A stretch of DNA of 64,000 nucleotides, taken from NCBI GenBank assembly GCA_011391595.1, contig JAABQG010000004.1, forward strand, positions 22,676 to 86,675, read 5' to 3'. The notes below the pieces were generated by a model, which made no database searches, was not told the DNA's origin, and saw only the letters and a program-made list of their open reading frames with translations. The position numbers and the translations under genes were made by a program. Position 1 is the first letter of the stretch; every line of letters begins with the position of its first letter. Source of the DNA: Hydrogenophaga sp. Its GTDB lineage: Bacteria; Pseudomonadota; Gammaproteobacteria; Burkholderiales; Burkholderiaceae_C. Shown in pieces: positions 34,246 to 45,787 of this stretch.

Positions 34246-37200
34246 ATGACCGACTTGTCCGCCGAATTCAAGGCCCTTGCCAACTACCGCCCCACCCACA
34301 AGGTGCGCTTTGTCACCGCTGCCAGCCTGTTCGACGGGCATGACGCAGCCATCAACATCATGCGGCGCATCCTTCAGGGCATGGGCGCCGAGGTCATCCA
34401 CCTGGGCCACAACCGCTCTGTCGATGAGGTCGTCACCGCGGCACTGCAGGAGGATGCACAGGGCATTGCGATCAGTTCCTACCAAGGGGGGCACGTCGAA
34501 TACTTCAAGTACATGGTGGACTTGCTCAAGGCACGTGGTGGCGCGCACATCCAGGTCTTTGGCGGCGGCGGCGGCGTGATCGTTCCTCCCGAAATCCGCG
34601 AGTTGCAGGCCTACGGCGTGAGCCGCATCTACAGCCCTGAAGACGGCCAGCGCATGGGCCTGGCCGGGATGATCGGCGAGATGGTGATGCGCTGCGACCA
34701 GGACATCACCTCGTATGCGCCCAAGGAACTGGCCGCGATTCAGGGGCATGGCGAAATGGCCTGGCGCGCGCTGGCACAACTCATCACAGCACTGGAGAAC
34801 GAAAAGGCCGACGACAAGCTGATGGCGGCCGTCAAGAAGTCGGCCTCGGCTCGCAAGGTGCCGGTACTGGGCATCACCGGCACCGGCGGCGCAGGAAAAT
34901 CCTCACTGACCGACGAGTTGATCCGTCGCCTGCGTCTGGACCAGAACGACAGCCTGCGCATCGCCGTCATTTCCATCGATCCGTCGCGCCGCAAGAGCGG
35001 TGGCGCGCTGCTGGGCGACCGCATCCGCATGAATGCCATCAGCCCGTGGCAACAGGGTTCGCGCGTCTTCATGCGCAGCCTGGCCACACGCGACTTCGGC
35101 AGCGAGATCAGCAAGGCCCTGCCCGACGTGGTCGCAGCCTGCAGGGCCGCTGGTTTCGATCTGATCGTGGTCGAAACCTCGGGCATCGGCCAGGGCGACG
35201 CCGCCATCGTGCCGCATGTGGACGTGCCGATGTACGTGATGACACCCGAATTCGGCGCCGCCAGCCAGCTCGAGAAGATCGACATGCTGGACTTTGCCGA
35301 GTTCGTCGCCATCAACAAGTTCGACCGCAAGGGCGCGTCCGACGCGCTGCGCGACGTGGCCAAGCAGGTGCAGCGCAACAAGGAAGCCTGGACCACGCCG
35401 GCCGAGCAGATGCCGGTGTTCGGCACCATGGCCGCGCGCTTCAATGACGATGGCGTGACCGCGCTGTACCAGGCGCTCAAGCCGCGTCTGGCCGAACTCG
35501 GCCTGAAGCTGGGCGAAGGCATCCTGCCCCATGTCCAAGTGCGCCACAGCACCAACCAGACACCCGTCGTGCCCGCAGCGCGCACGCGCTACCTGGCCGA
35601 GATCACCGATACCGTTCGCGCCTACAAGAATAAGGCTCGCGCTCAAGCGCGTCTGGCCCGCGAAATCCAGCAATTGCGCGCCGCTGCCGCCATGCTCGAA
35701 GTGGGCAAGCCCGGCAAGGCGCGCGCTGCGGAGGCTGCCATTGACCTGGCGATTCAACGCGAGGAAACGCAGGACCCGTCCGCCCGAAAACTGCTGGCCC
35801 AATGGCCCGAGATGCAAAAGGCCTACGCCGGCGACGAATACATCGTGAAGATCCGCGACAAGGAAATCCGCACCGCGCTCACCAGCAAGTCCCTGTCTGG
35901 CACCACCCTCCGCAAAGTCGCGCTGCCGCAATTCGAGGACCACGGTGAAATCCTCAAGTGGCTGATGCTCGACAACGTGCCCGGCAGCTATCCGTACACC
36001 GCAGGCACCTTTGCCTTCAAGCGCGAAAATGAAGACCCCACCCGCATGTTTGCGGGCGAAGGCGACCCGTTCCGCACCAACCGCCGTTTCAAGCTGCTCA
36101 GCGAGGGCCTGCCGGCGATACGCCTGTCCACCGCCTTCGACTCGGTCACGCTCTACGGCAACGACCCCGACCGGCGCCCCGACATCTACGGCAAGGTCGG
36201 CAACTCGGGAGTTTCCATTGCGACGCTGGACGACATGAAGGTGCTCTACGGCGGCTTCGACCTGTGCAACCCGACCACCAGCGTGTCGATGACGATCAAC
36301 GGCCCGGCACCCTCGATCCTGGCGATGTTCATGAACACCGCCATCGACCAGAACATCGACAAGTTCAAGGCCGACAACGGCCGCGAACCCACCGAGACCG
36401 AGACGGCGAAGATCCGGGAATGGGTGCAGGCCAACGTGCGCGGCACGGTGCAGGCCGACATCCTGAAGGAAGACCAGGGCCAGAACACCTGCATCTTCTC
36501 GACCGAGTTCAGCCTGAAAGTGATGGGCGACATCGCGAGTTATTTCGTGCACCATAACGTGCGCAACTTCTACAGCGTGTCCATCAGCGGCTATCACATC
36601 GCCGAGGCGGGCGCCAACCCCATCAGCCAGCTCGCGTTCACGCTCTCCAACGGCTTCACCTTCGTGGAAGCCTACCTGGCGCGCGGCATGCATATTGACG
36701 ACTTCGCCCCCAACCTGAGCTTCTTTTTCAGCAACGGCATGGACCCGGAATACACCGTGATGGGCCGCGTCGCGCGCCGCATCTGGGCGGTTGCGATGAA
36801 GGAAAGGTACGGCGCCAATGAGCGCAGTCAGAAGCTGAAGTACCACATCCAGACCAGTGGCCGCAGCCTGCACGCGCAAGAGATCCAGTTCAACGACATC
36901 CGTACCTCGCTGCAGGCGCTGATCGCGATCTATGACAACTGCAACAGCCTGCACACCAACGCGTTTGACGAAGCCATTACGACGCCGACCGAAGACTCGG
37001 TGCGCCGCGCCATGGCCATCCAGCTCATCATCAACCGCGAATGGGGCCTGGCGAAGAACGAGAACCCGAACCAGGGCGCGTTCATCATCGAGGAGTTGAC
37101 CGAGCTGGTGGAAGAAGCGGTGCTGAGCGAGTTCGAGCGCATTGCCGAGCGCGGCGGCGTGCTGGGCGCCATGGAGACCGGGTACCAGCGCGGCCGCATC

Positions 37201-37539
37201 CAGGACGAATCGATGCACTATGAAATGCTCAAACACACCGGCGAGTTGCCCATCATCGGCGTCAACACCTTCCGCAACCCGCATGGCGACGCCGTCCACG
37301 ACACGCTGGAACTGGCCCGCAGCACCGAGGAAGAAAAGCAGAGCCAGTTGCGGCGGCTGGCAGACTTCCACACTCGCCACGCGGCAGAAGCACCCAGGCA
37401 GCTCAAGCGCCTGCAACAGGCAGTGATCGACAATGGCAACGTGTTCGAAGTGCTGATGGACGCGGTGCGTGTGTGCTCGCTGGGCCAGATCACCAATGCC
37501 TTGTTCGAAGTTGGCGGCCAGTACCGGCGCAACATGTAA
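34246..37539 (+). CDS. icmF: Fused isobutyryl-CoA mutase with G-protein chaperone (IcmF)
   Basis: A 1097-aa three-part enzyme. The B12-binding domain (residues about 1-150) has 'DGHDAA' at 30-35, the Asp-x-His coordinating the cobalt. The MeaI-like GTPase (about 200-430) has Walker A '[17 protein letters not shown]' and '[16 protein letters not shown]'. The mutase barrel (about 540-1097) has '[15 protein letters not shown]' and '[14 protein letters not shown]'. IcmF interconverts isobutyryl-CoA and n-butyryl-CoA, or pivalyl- and isovaleryl-CoA, and protects its cofactor with GTP. Confidence 0.95.
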   Translation: MTDLSAEFKALANYRPTHKVRFVTAASLFDGHDAAINIMRRILQGMGAEVIHLGHNRSVDEVVTAALQEDAQGIAISSYQGGHVEYFKYMVDLLKARGGAHIQVFGGGGGVIVPPEIRELQAYGVSRIYSPEDGQRMGLAGMIGEMVMRCDQDITSYAPKELAAIQGHGEMAWRALAQLITALENEKADDKLMAAVKKSASARKVPVLGITGTGGAGKSSLTDELIRRLRLDQNDSLRIAVISIDPSRRKSGGALLGDRIRMNAISPWQQGSRVFMRSLATRDFGSEISKALPDVVAACRAAGFDLIVVETSGIGQGDAAIVPHVDVPMYVMTPEFGAASQLEKIDMLDFAEFVAINKFDRKGASDALRDVAKQVQRNKEAWTTPAEQMPVFGTMAARFNDDGVTALYQALKPRLAELGLKLGEGILPHVQVRHSTNQTPVVPAARTRYLAEITDTVRAYKNKARAQARLAREIQQLRAAAAMLEVGKPGKARAAEAAIDLAIQREETQDPSARKLLAQWPEMQKAYAGDEYIVKIRDKEIRTALTSKSLSGTTLRKVALPQFEDHGEILKWLMLDNVPGSYPYTAGTFAFKRENEDPTRMFAGEGDPFRTNRRFKLLSEGLPAIRLSTAFDSVTLYGNDPDRRPDIYGKVGNSGVSIATLDDMKVLYGGFDLCNPTTSVSMTINGPAPSILAMFMNTAIDQNIDKFKADNGREPTETETAKIREWVQANVRGTVQADILKEDQGQNTCIFSTEFSLKVMGDIASYFVHHNVRNFYSVSISGYHIAEAGANPISQLAFTLSNGFTFVEAYLARGMHIDDFAPNLSFFFSNGMDPEYTVMGRVARRIWAVAMKERYGANERSQKLKYHIQTSGRSLHAQEIQFNDIRTSLQALIAIYDNCNSLHTNAFDEAITTPTEDSVRRAMAIQLIINREWGLAKNENPNQGAFIIEELTELVEEAVLSEFERIAERGGVLGAMETGYQRGRIQDESMHYEMLKHTGELPIIGVNTFRNPHGDAVHDTLELARSTEEEKQSQLRRLADFHTRHAAEAPRQLKRLQQAVIDNGNVFEVLMDAVRVCSLGQITNALFEVGGQYRRNM

Positions 37540-37578
37540 GCTGCTGCGAAAACCGGCCCATCACACCAAGGAAGCCCC

Positions 37579-38427
37579 ATGAAACTCGTGCGCTACGGTA
37601 AACCTGGCCAGGAAAAGCCAGGGCTGATCGATTCCGAAGGCCGCCTGCGCGACCTGAGCGCGGTGATCCAGGATATTGGCCCTGAACAGCTGGGCGACGC
37701 GGCCCTGGCCCGGCTGCGCAAGCTGAAGACCGACCAGCTGCCCGCCGTCAAGGGCTCGCCCCGCGTCGGCTGCCCGGTCGCCGGCGTCGGCAAGTTCATC
37801 GCCATCGGCCTGAACTATGCCGACCACGCGGCCGAGGCTGGCATGCCGATCCCGGCCGAGCCCATCGTCTTCATGAAGGCCACCAGTTGCATCCAGGGGC
37901 CCAACGACCCGGTCATGCTGCCCAAGGGGTCCAGGAAAACCGATTGGGAGGTCGAGCTGGGCGTGGTGATCGGAACGAAGGCGCGTTATGTGTCCCAAAA
38001 GGACGCCTTGAGCTTTGTCGCCGGCTACTGCGCCGTCAACGACATCAGCGAGCGCGCGTTCCAGATCGAGCGCGGCGGCACCTGGGACAAGGGCAAGGGT
38101 TGCGATACCTTCGGCCCCATCGGACCATGGTTGGTGACGCGCGATGAAATTGCGAATCCGCAGCGGCTGGGCATGTGGCTGGACCTCAATGGCCAGCGGG
38201 TGCAGAGCGGCAACACGCGGACCATGATCTTCGGCGTGGCCAAGGTCGTCAGCTATGTCAGCCAGTTCATGACACTGATGCCGGGCGACGTGATCACCAC
38301 CGGCACGCCTCCGGGCGTGGGCATGGGCATGAAGCCGCCGGTGTTCCTGAAGAGGGGTGACGTTCTGACGCTGGCCGTCGAAGGCCTGGGCACGCAGCGC
38401 CAGCTGGTGGTGCCTTTCAAGCTCTGA
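37579..38427 (+). CDS. Fumarylacetoacetate hydrolase family protein
   Basis: A 282-aa FAH-fold hydrolase. 'KFIAIGLNYADHAAEAG' opens the catalytic domain, with metal ligands in 'DWEVELGVVIG' and 'YCAVNDISERAFQ', and 'GDVITTGTPPGVGMGMKPP' near the C terminus. The family cleaves carbon-carbon bonds of 2,4-diketo acids or ureidoglycolate and includes 2-keto-4-pentenoate hydratase-type enzymes. It follows icmF by 39 bases on the same strand. The substrate is undetermined; a role in aromatic or keto-acid breakdown is probable. Confidence 0.9.
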   Translation: MKLVRYGKPGQEKPGLIDSEGRLRDLSAVIQDIGPEQLGDAALARLRKLKTDQLPAVKGSPRVGCPVAGVGKFIAIGLNYADHAAEAGMPIPAEPIVFMKATSCIQGPNDPVMLPKGSRKTDWEVELGVVIGTKARYVSQKDALSFVAGYCAVNDISERAFQIERGGTWDKGKGCDTFGPIGPWLVTRDEIANPQRLGMWLDLNGQRVQSGNTRTMIFGVAKVVSYVSQFMTLMPGDVITTGTPPGVGMGMKPPVFLKRGDVLTLAVEGLGTQRQLVVPFKL

Positions 38428-38494
38428 GCCCGGCCAAGGGCAGGGGCGGGCATGGTGCTAAGCTTTCCAGCTTCACCACCGAGACTCCAGACCC

Positions 38495-39202
38495 ATGAAA
38501 ACCCTTTTGGCACTCTGCCTGTTGTTTACCGCCCCCTTGGCCCTGCCCGTCTGGGCGGCAGGTGCCCCAGCGACCGCCGCCGCGACGTCCTCCGCCATTA
38601 CCGGCGAAGTGCTGGAGGTCAAGGACGTTGATAGCTACACCTACCTGCGCCTCAAGACCAAGGAGGGCGAAACCTGGGCGGCGGTCAGCACCGCGCCGAT
38701 CAAGGTCGGCGCCAGGGTGACCATCAACAACCCGATGGTGATGCAGAACTTTGAGAGCAGGTCGCTGAAGAAGACCTTTCCGACCATCGTCTTCGGCACA
38801 CTGGGCGGCACCGGCAAGGTGGCGGCTGACGCTCACGCCGGCATGGCAAAACCGGCGCCGGCGACGGACACGACTCCGATCAAGGTCGCCAAGGCCAGCG
38901 GGGCCAATGCCCGAACCGTGGCCGAGGTCACCACGAAATCGGCGGAACTGAAAGACAAGCCCGTGGTAGTCAGCGGCAAGGTCGTCAAGTACAACCCGGC
39001 CATCATGGGCAAGAACTGGATCCATCTGCGCGATGGCTCCGGTGATGCCGCCAAGGAAACGAATGACATCCTGGTCACGACCGCGGCGCAGGCCAAAGTC
39101 GGCGACGTGGTGACGGTCTCGGGCATCGTGCGCACCAACAAGGACTTCGGTTCGGGCTATACCTACAAGGTGCTGATCGAAGACGCGACGCTCAAGCCCT
39201 GA
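38495..39202 (+). CDS. Secreted OB-fold (NrfJ-like) protein
   Basis: A 235-aa protein with a signal peptide (MKTLLALCLL..., cleavage near VWA-AG, residue 22). Two OB-like modules follow: 'ITGEVLEVKDVDSYTYLRLK' with 'GETWAAVSTAPIKVGARVTI', then 'VVVSGKVVKYNPAIMGKNWI' with 'NDILVTTAAQAKVGDVVTVS'. This matches the NrfJ-related periplasmic OB-fold group, whose function is poorly known. The linker between the modules is Ala/Lys-rich. It converges on the VOC gene with 16 bases between. Confidence 0.8.
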   Translation: MKTLLALCLLFTAPLALPVWAAGAPATAAATSSAITGEVLEVKDVDSYTYLRLKTKEGETWAAVSTAPIKVGARVTINNPMVMQNFESRSLKKTFPTIVFGTLGGTGKVAADAHAGMAKPAPATDTTPIKVAKASGANARTVAEVTTKSAELKDKPVVVSGKVVKYNPAIMGKNWIHLRDGSGDAAKETNDILVTTAAQAKVGDVVTVSGIVRTNKDFGSGYTYKVLIEDATLKP

Positions 39203-39218
39203 GCGCCGACGGCCCATT

Positions 39219-39752
39219 TCAGCGAAATTCCTTTTCGTGCATCCAGGCGGCGTGCTTGGGTGCGCGCTTGGTCTTGCTCCATTCCTCAAGCATGTCCCAC
39301 TTCACCTCGTCGAGTTGCTGGTACATCTCGGGCGTGCCGGTATTGGCGGCCAGCTCCAGGCGGTGGCCGCTCGGGTCGAAGAAATAGATCGACTTGAAGA
39401 TCGCATGGTCGGTGATGCCGACCACCGGAATGCCCGAGGCTTCGAGCCGCGCCTTGGTTTCCTCCAGCGTCTTCACGCTGTCCACCTCGAAGGCAATGTG
39501 TTGTACCCATTCCGGGGTGTTCTCGTCGCGGCCCATCGGCGGTGAGTTGGGGATCTCGAAGAAGGCCAGCACGTTGCCCTGGCCGGCATCCATGAACAAA
39601 TGCATGTAAGGGTCGGGCGCATGGGTCGAAGGCACCTGGTCCTCGGCAATGGCCAGCACGAACTTCATGTTCAGGTGCTTGACGTACCACTCCACGGTTT
39701 CCTTGGCGTCCTTGCAGCGGTAGGCCACGTGATGGATTTTCTTGATCTGCAT
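39219..39752 (-). CDS. VOC-superfamily protein (glyoxalase/extradiol dioxygenase-like)
   Basis: A 177-aa protein with two beta-alpha-beta-beta-beta modules. Candidate metal ligands are His8 ('KIHHVAY'), a Glu in 'VLAFFEIPN', a His in 'WVQHIAFEV' and a Glu in 'GHRLELAAN'. It could be a dioxygenase, glyoxalase or epimerase. It is the last gene of a minus-strand set with a flavin monooxygenase and a DUF2783 protein, which favours ring cleavage or a related aromatic-acid step. The ATG at 39752 has an AGGAG ribosome site. Confidence 0.83.
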   Translation of the reverse strand: MQIKKIHHVAYRCKDAKETVEWYVKHLNMKFVLAIAEDQVPSTHAPDPYMHLFMDAGQGNVLAFFEIPNSPPMGRDENTPEWVQHIAFEVDSVKTLEETKARLEASGIPVVGITDHAIFKSIYFFDPSGHRLELAANTGTPEMYQQLDEVKWDMLEEWSKTKRAPKHAAWMHEKEFR

Positions 39753-39796
39753 GTCAGTCTCCTGGGGGTTGGATGATTGCAAAAGGGAGTTTCCGC

Positions 39797-40021
39797 TCAA
39801 ACGCCCTGGCGCGCCAGCCTCAGGGCGTCGCGCAGCAGGCTGATGTCGCCGATCTGGTTGGCCAGCAGCAGGATCAGGCGCGCGTTCAGGGCCTCGCTCT
39901 GCTCGTCGGTCAGGTCGCGGTGGGTGTCGATCAGCGCTTCGTAGAAGTCGTCGCCGGGCGAGAACTCTCGGAAATAGCGCTGGCCGGGTTCTTTGAGATT
40001 GGGCTGCAGTTGAAGTGGCAT
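39797..40021 (-). CDS. DUF2783 domain protein
   Basis: A 74-aa protein with the DUF2783 core 'DDFYEALIDTHRDLTDEQS' and 'LNARLILLLANQIGD'. Family members are almost always encoded beside an FAD-dependent aromatic monooxygenase, as here (17 bases downstream of one), so they are probably accessory subunits or partners. The biochemical role is unknown. Confidence 0.82.
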   Translation of the reverse strand: MPLQLQPNLKEPGQRYFREFSPGDDFYEALIDTHRDLTDEQSEALNARLILLLANQIGDISLLRDALRLARQGV

Positions 40022-40038
40022 GACAGTTTCCTCTGGGC

Positions 40039-41700
40039 TCAGGCGTTGCAGGTTGCGCGGGCCACGGCGGCGCGCACTTGGGACGAGTCGAAGACGCGCC
40101 AGCGGGCGGCCACGTGCTGGTCCGGGCGGGCCAGGTAGGCGGTGCCAGGCTTCGCGTCGTAGCGCCGGGCCATCAGGCCCTGCGCGTCGGCCAGCACCGT
40201 GAAGCCATCAAGCTGGCCCCCGGCTGGCGTCACGATGATCGGCTGCACAGCAATCGGGTCGGCCGTCAGGGCCTTCAGCTGCGCCAACGTGGCCGCATCC
40301 AGCGCCCCCACGGCGTCGACAAACACCAGCAGCTGGAAGCGGTTGCCCAGTTGGTCCATCAGCCAGGCGTCCTGGCCCGCCAAGCGGATCGGCGCATCGT
40401 CCATCGGCGCGCCGGGCACCATGTCGCCAGCGAAGGCGTCGGCGTCCGGCGTGTTCAGCGCGGACTGCGTCAGGAAGGCCGGCACCGACAGGCGGCCGGA
40501 GTTCACCAGCCGGCGCGCAAACGCATGGTCCTGCGCCAGATCGAGCACCGCGTTGCGAAAGGTCTTGCTGACGCGGCTCTTGGGCGTGATGAAGTCGGTG
40601 GAGCGCGTCGAGTTCATCAGGTTCTCGTCGGCGGCGAAGGTGCGGTCGGCGCTGTAGGTGTCCAGCAGCGCCTCGGGCGCCTGGCCGGCCATGACGAGCT
40701 GCAGCTTCCAGATCAGGTCGTCGGTGTCCTGGAAGCCCGAGTTCGCGCCGCGCGCGCCGAACGGCGACACCTGGTGCGCCGCGTCGCCCACGAACAGCGC
40801 GCGCCCGGCGCGGAAGTCCTTCATGCGCCGGCACTGGAAGGTGTAGATGCTGACCCACTCCAGATCGAACGGGCGCTCATCGCCCAGCATGGCCTTGAGG
40901 CGGGGAATGACGTTCTCCGGCTTCTTTTCTTCTTCCGGATCGGCGTCCCAGCCGAGCTGGAAGTCGATGCGCCAGACGTTGTCGCTCTGCTTGTGCAGCA
41001 GCACGCTCTGGTTGCGGTGAAACGGCGGGTCGAACCAGAACCAGCGCTCGGCTGGGTAGTCGGCCTTCATGATCACGTCGGCGATCAGGAAGCGGTCCAT
41101 GAAGATGCGGCCCTCGATCTCCAGGCCCAGCATGTTGCGGATCGGGCTGCGCGCGCCGTCAGCCACGATCAGCCAGTCGGCCTCGATGTCGAATGTGCCG
41201 TCGGGCGTGTCCACGCGCAGGCGCACATGGTCGGCCTCGTTCTGCACACCCACCACCTTGTAGCGCCAGCGGATGTCCGCGCCGAGCTCCATGGAGCGCG
41301 CCACCATGGTTTCTTCCAGGTAGTACTGCTGCAGGTTGATCATGCCGGGGCGCTTGTGGCCGGCGTCGGGCACAAGGTCGAAGTGGTACACCTCTTTCTC
41401 GCGGAAGAAGGTGCGGCCCACGTTCCAGCTCACGCCTTTGTCGCAGATCGGGTCGCCCACGCCCAGACGGTCCAGCACTTCCAGCGCGCGCTTGGCATAG
41501 CAGACGGCGCGCGAGCCGATCGAGACCGTGTCGTCCTCGTCGAACACCAGCACCGGAATGCCTTTCAGGCGGGCATCGATGGCAGCGGCCAGGCCGACCG
41601 GGCCGGCACCGACGATCACCAGCGGGCGGCGTTGTGGTGCGCCCGCCTGCAGGTCGGCCGGACCGGCGTAGGCAAATTTCGGGTACGTGTAGGTCCCCAT
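40039..41700 (-). CDS. FAD-dependent aromatic monooxygenase (MhpA-like)
   Basis: A 553-aa class A flavin hydroxylase. The FAD/NADH GxGxxG motif is 'VIVGAGPVGLAAAIDARLKG' (near residue 28), the DG motif 'LIVADGARSPIRNMLGLE' and the second FAD motif 'ALFVGDAAHQVSPFGARGAN'. The C-terminal thioredoxin-like tail of phenol hydroxylase-type enzymes is present. It probably hydroxylates an aromatic carboxylate. It leads the minus-strand set, divergent from a CoA ligase across a palindromic operator. Confidence 0.9.
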   Translation of the reverse strand: MGTYTYPKFAYAGPADLQAGAPQRRPLVIVGAGPVGLAAAIDARLKGIPVLVFDEDDTVSIGSRAVCYAKRALEVLDRLGVGDPICDKGVSWNVGRTFFREKEVYHFDLVPDAGHKRPGMINLQQYYLEETMVARSMELGADIRWRYKVVGVQNEADHVRLRVDTPDGTFDIEADWLIVADGARSPIRNMLGLEIEGRIFMDRFLIADVIMKADYPAERWFWFDPPFHRNQSVLLHKQSDNVWRIDFQLGWDADPEEEKKPENVIPRLKAMLGDERPFDLEWVSIYTFQCRRMKDFRAGRALFVGDAAHQVSPFGARGANSGFQDTDDLIWKLQLVMAGQAPEALLDTYSADRTFAADENLMNSTRSTDFITPKSRVSKTFRNAVLDLAQDHAFARRLVNSGRLSVPAFLTQSALNTPDADAFAGDMVPGAPMDDAPIRLAGQDAWLMDQLGNRFQLLVFVDAVGALDAATLAQLKALTADPIAVQPIIVTPAGGQLDGFTVLADAQGLMARRYDAKPGTAYLARPDQHVAARWRVFDSSQVRAAVARATCNA

Positions 41701-42045
41701 GGGACAGTTCTCCTGCTTCGAAAGTCAGTTGATGGGTCCGACCGGCACCCCTTGGCGCATCCTGATCGGGGCACATTAAATTTACCATTGGTAAATGAAT
41801 TATCCTAAACGTAATTCTACCGGCTTTGATTTCAATGAGCAAGGCTGGCGCCAGCGCAAGGGGCCATGGCCGCACGCCGGGCACTGTGGCTGGCATCGCG
41901 CAGACTCCAGAATGCTCCTTGTTCCGTAGCTGAAAATGTCGATTCGGTGCTGGGAAGGTGCCGAAACATCGCGCAAATCGCCTGTGCGACCCCGGCGCGG
42001 CGCCCTCTTCCTTATGATCTGGCGACCCCAGCTCTGCCCGGCACC
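41701..42045. other. Divergent intergenic region (345 bases)
   Basis: Separates the FAD monooxygenase from the CoA ligase. It contains the palindrome at 41780-41796 and an AT-rich stretch (41775-41820) unlike the GC-rich surroundings, suggesting promoters. The part after 41860 is GC-rich and openly readable but no gene is recognised there. Confidence 0.7.
41780..41796. promoter_or_regulatory. Palindromic operator candidate
   Basis: ATTTACCA (41780-41787), T, TGGTAAAT (41789-41796): perfect 8-bp arms about one base, in the AT-rich part of the divergent region, 80 bases before the monooxygenase start. Suited to a GntR, MarR or TetR regulator, none of which is adjacent. Confidence 0.6.
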
Positions 42046-43620
<1,575 letters not shown>

Positions 43621-43658
43621 ACCTTTCATCCAGATCACCACCACACAGGAGAAGCACC

Positions 43659-44054
43659 ATGACCCCCACCGCCATCACCGCCTGGCATCACGTTGCCAAA
43701 AACCACGACATCGCCGCGCTCAAGCGCCTGCTGGCTGACGACGTGGTCTTCGAATCGCCCGTGGTGCACACCCCGCAGGTGGGCAAGCCCATCACAACCG
43801 CCTACCTCGCCGCCGCGATGCAGGTGCTCGGCAATGACAGCTTCCGCTACCTCAACGAATGGCACGACGCGAGTTCATCGGTGCTGGAATTCGAGAGCAC
43901 CTGCGAAGGCATCCTGATCAACGGAATCGACATGATCAGCTGGAACCCCGAGGGCCAGATCATCCACTTCAAGGTCATGGTGCGCCCGCTCAAGGCGGTG
44001 AACAAGCTGCACGAGCTGATGGGGCGGATGCTGCAGACGGCGCAGCAGCAATAG
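43659..44054 (+). CDS. NTF2/SnoaL-like small protein
   Basis: A 131-aa cone-shaped alpha-beta barrel protein: 'WHHVAKNHDIAALKRLLADD' and 'FESPVVHTPQVGKP' begin the fold, and 'MISWNPEGQIIHFKVMVRP' the sheet. These domains act as isomerases, hydratases or binding proteins. The ATG has AGGAG upstream and lies 38 bases after the CoA ligase, so the two are co-transcribed and probably act on the same pathway. The function is otherwise unknown. Confidence 0.83.
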   Translation: MTPTAITAWHHVAKNHDIAALKRLLADDVVFESPVVHTPQVGKPITTAYLAAAMQVLGNDSFRYLNEWHDASSSVLEFESTCEGILINGIDMISWNPEGQIIHFKVMVRPLKAVNKLHELMGRMLQTAQQQ

Positions 44055-44207
44055 TCGTCAACAGCGCCCCCCGCGGGGCCCGAGGCTTGAACCAGCTCAA
44101 GAGAGTTATGAATGTGACAGTGGCGGGGTCGACACTGATGGAGAATTGTTTGAGGCCGTCAAAACTCGAAATTTGGTGCGATTCCGCCCCAGGGGGATAA
44201 ATCAGAC

Positions 44208-45695
44208 ATGAAATCCAGGAAAACCGTCGCGCAGCAGAGACTGGTCGATCAGGCGACCGACTACAGCACTTGGCGCGCGCAGTCGATGGTGCTGGACACG
44301 CTGGAAGGTCTGGATGCCTGGAAGAACCACCCGGTCTCAAGCCACTACCAGCACAAGCTGATCCAGCAACGCCTGATCAATCTGCGGGCCTGGCGCAAGG
44401 CGGGCGACTGGGCGCAACTGATCTTCAGCCTGCGCGAGGGCCTGCACCGCAACCTGGGCAACCTGGCCAATCCCGAACTGTACAAGCATGCGCACGTGGG
44501 TACCAAGCTGCTGATCGACGAATACACCACCGAAGTCACGTCCCTGCTGAACCACCTGTGCGACCACGACATCCCCGAGCTGCCTTATGCGCAGAAGCTG
44601 ATGTTCTTCCGCCATACCGGGCAAAGCTTTGGCCGCTCGGCGCTGATGCTCAGTGGCGGCGCCAACATGGGCATGTTCCACTTCGGCGTGGTCAAGGCGC
44701 TGCGCGAGCAGAATCTGCTGCCGCGCGTGATCTCGGGCTCCAGCGCGGGCTCGGTGGTTGCAGCGTTCCTGGGCACGCACAAGGACAACGAACTCGACGC
44801 GCTGATCCGCGGCGAGGGCATGGACCTGCACGTCTGGCGTCGCCTGAAGCTTGGCGAAATGCTGCGCCAGAAGTCGATCATGGACATTCGCGAGCTGGAG
44901 CGCTTCCTGCGCCAGAGCTTGGGTGAATACACCTTTGAAGAAGCCTTCAAGCGCACGAAGCGCATCATCAACATCACCGTTTCGCCAGTCGACAAGAACC
45001 AGCACTCCCGGCTGCTGAACTACCTCACCACCCCCCACTTGCTGGTCTGGAGCGCGGTGCTGGCCTCGTGCTCGGTGCCCGGCCTGTTCCCACCGGTGAA
45101 GCTGATGACCAAGGACCGCCTGGGGCACGAGAAGCCGTACATGGCGTCGATCCGCTGGGTCGATGGCGCGATCGAGAGCGACCTGCCGGCGCAGCGCCTG
45201 GGCGAGCTGTACAACGTCAACCACCACATCGTCAGCCAGACCAACCCGCATGTGCTGCCCTTCATCTCAGACCAGACCCGCAAGGAGGGCTGGCAGAAAT
45301 TTCTCAGGCAGGTGATCAAGGGCGAGGTGAAGCACCGCAGCAAGCAGCTGATGGAGATGATGTCCTACGGCATCGACCGCGGGATCTTCAAGACGCTGAT
45401 GGAAGGCACCATCGCCGTCATCGACCAGCAGTACTACGGCGATGTCACGATCCACCCGAAGGTTCGCCTGCGCGACTACCAGCGGGTACTGGGCGACCTG
45501 TCGCTGGCCGAGTTTCAAGCCTGGGTGCTGGCCGGCGAACGCGCCACCTGGCCGAAGATCGCGATGATCCGCGACCAGACCATCATCGGACAGACGCTGG
45601 AGGACTGCATCATCCGCCTGAAGAAACAGCGTATCCGCCACCATGGCGCGCCAGGCACGGTGGAGCCGCTGGTCCGGGTCAAGCGGGCTGCATGA
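44208..45695 (+). CDS. DUF3336-domain patatin-like phospholipase
   Basis: A 495-aa hydrolase. The first 130 residues match DUF3336 ('MVLDTLEGLDAWKNHPVSSHY', one segment of it), found in eukaryotic-type triacylglycerol lipases and their bacterial relatives. The patatin domain has 'MLSGGANMGMFHFGVVKAL' (near residue 150), nucleophile elbow 'SGSSAGSVV' (near residue 182) and Asp in 'WVDGAIESD'. It probably releases fatty acids from glycerolipids in the cytoplasm, supplying the beta-oxidation genes nearby. Confidence 0.88.
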   Translation: MKSRKTVAQQRLVDQATDYSTWRAQSMVLDTLEGLDAWKNHPVSSHYQHKLIQQRLINLRAWRKAGDWAQLIFSLREGLHRNLGNLANPELYKHAHVGTKLLIDEYTTEVTSLLNHLCDHDIPELPYAQKLMFFRHTGQSFGRSALMLSGGANMGMFHFGVVKALREQNLLPRVISGSSAGSVVAAFLGTHKDNELDALIRGEGMDLHVWRRLKLGEMLRQKSIMDIRELERFLRQSLGEYTFEEAFKRTKRIINITVSPVDKNQHSRLLNYLTTPHLLVWSAVLASCSVPGLFPPVKLMTKDRLGHEKPYMASIRWVDGAIESDLPAQRLGELYNVNHHIVSQTNPHVLPFISDQTRKEGWQKFLRQVIKGEVKHRSKQLMEMMSYGIDRGIFKTLMEGTIAVIDQQYYGDVTIHPKVRLRDYQRVLGDLSLAEFQAWVLAGERATWPKIAMIRDQTIIGQTLEDCIIRLKKQRIRHHGAPGTVEPLVRVKRAA

Positions 45696-45787
45696 TCGGT
45701 GCGAGGGTCTGCCGGCTTGCGCGCCGGTGCCCGAGTCGGTGATGATGCGGCATTCGCCGATCGCCAGCCAACCCGGGTGACCCCTTC

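Noticed and set aside
34903..37416. Minus-strand open frame of over 800 codons
   Set aside because: It is a shadow of icmF, whose three domains are intact on the plus strand; its composition is His/Ala/Gly-rich as expected for antisense frames in GC-rich DNA.
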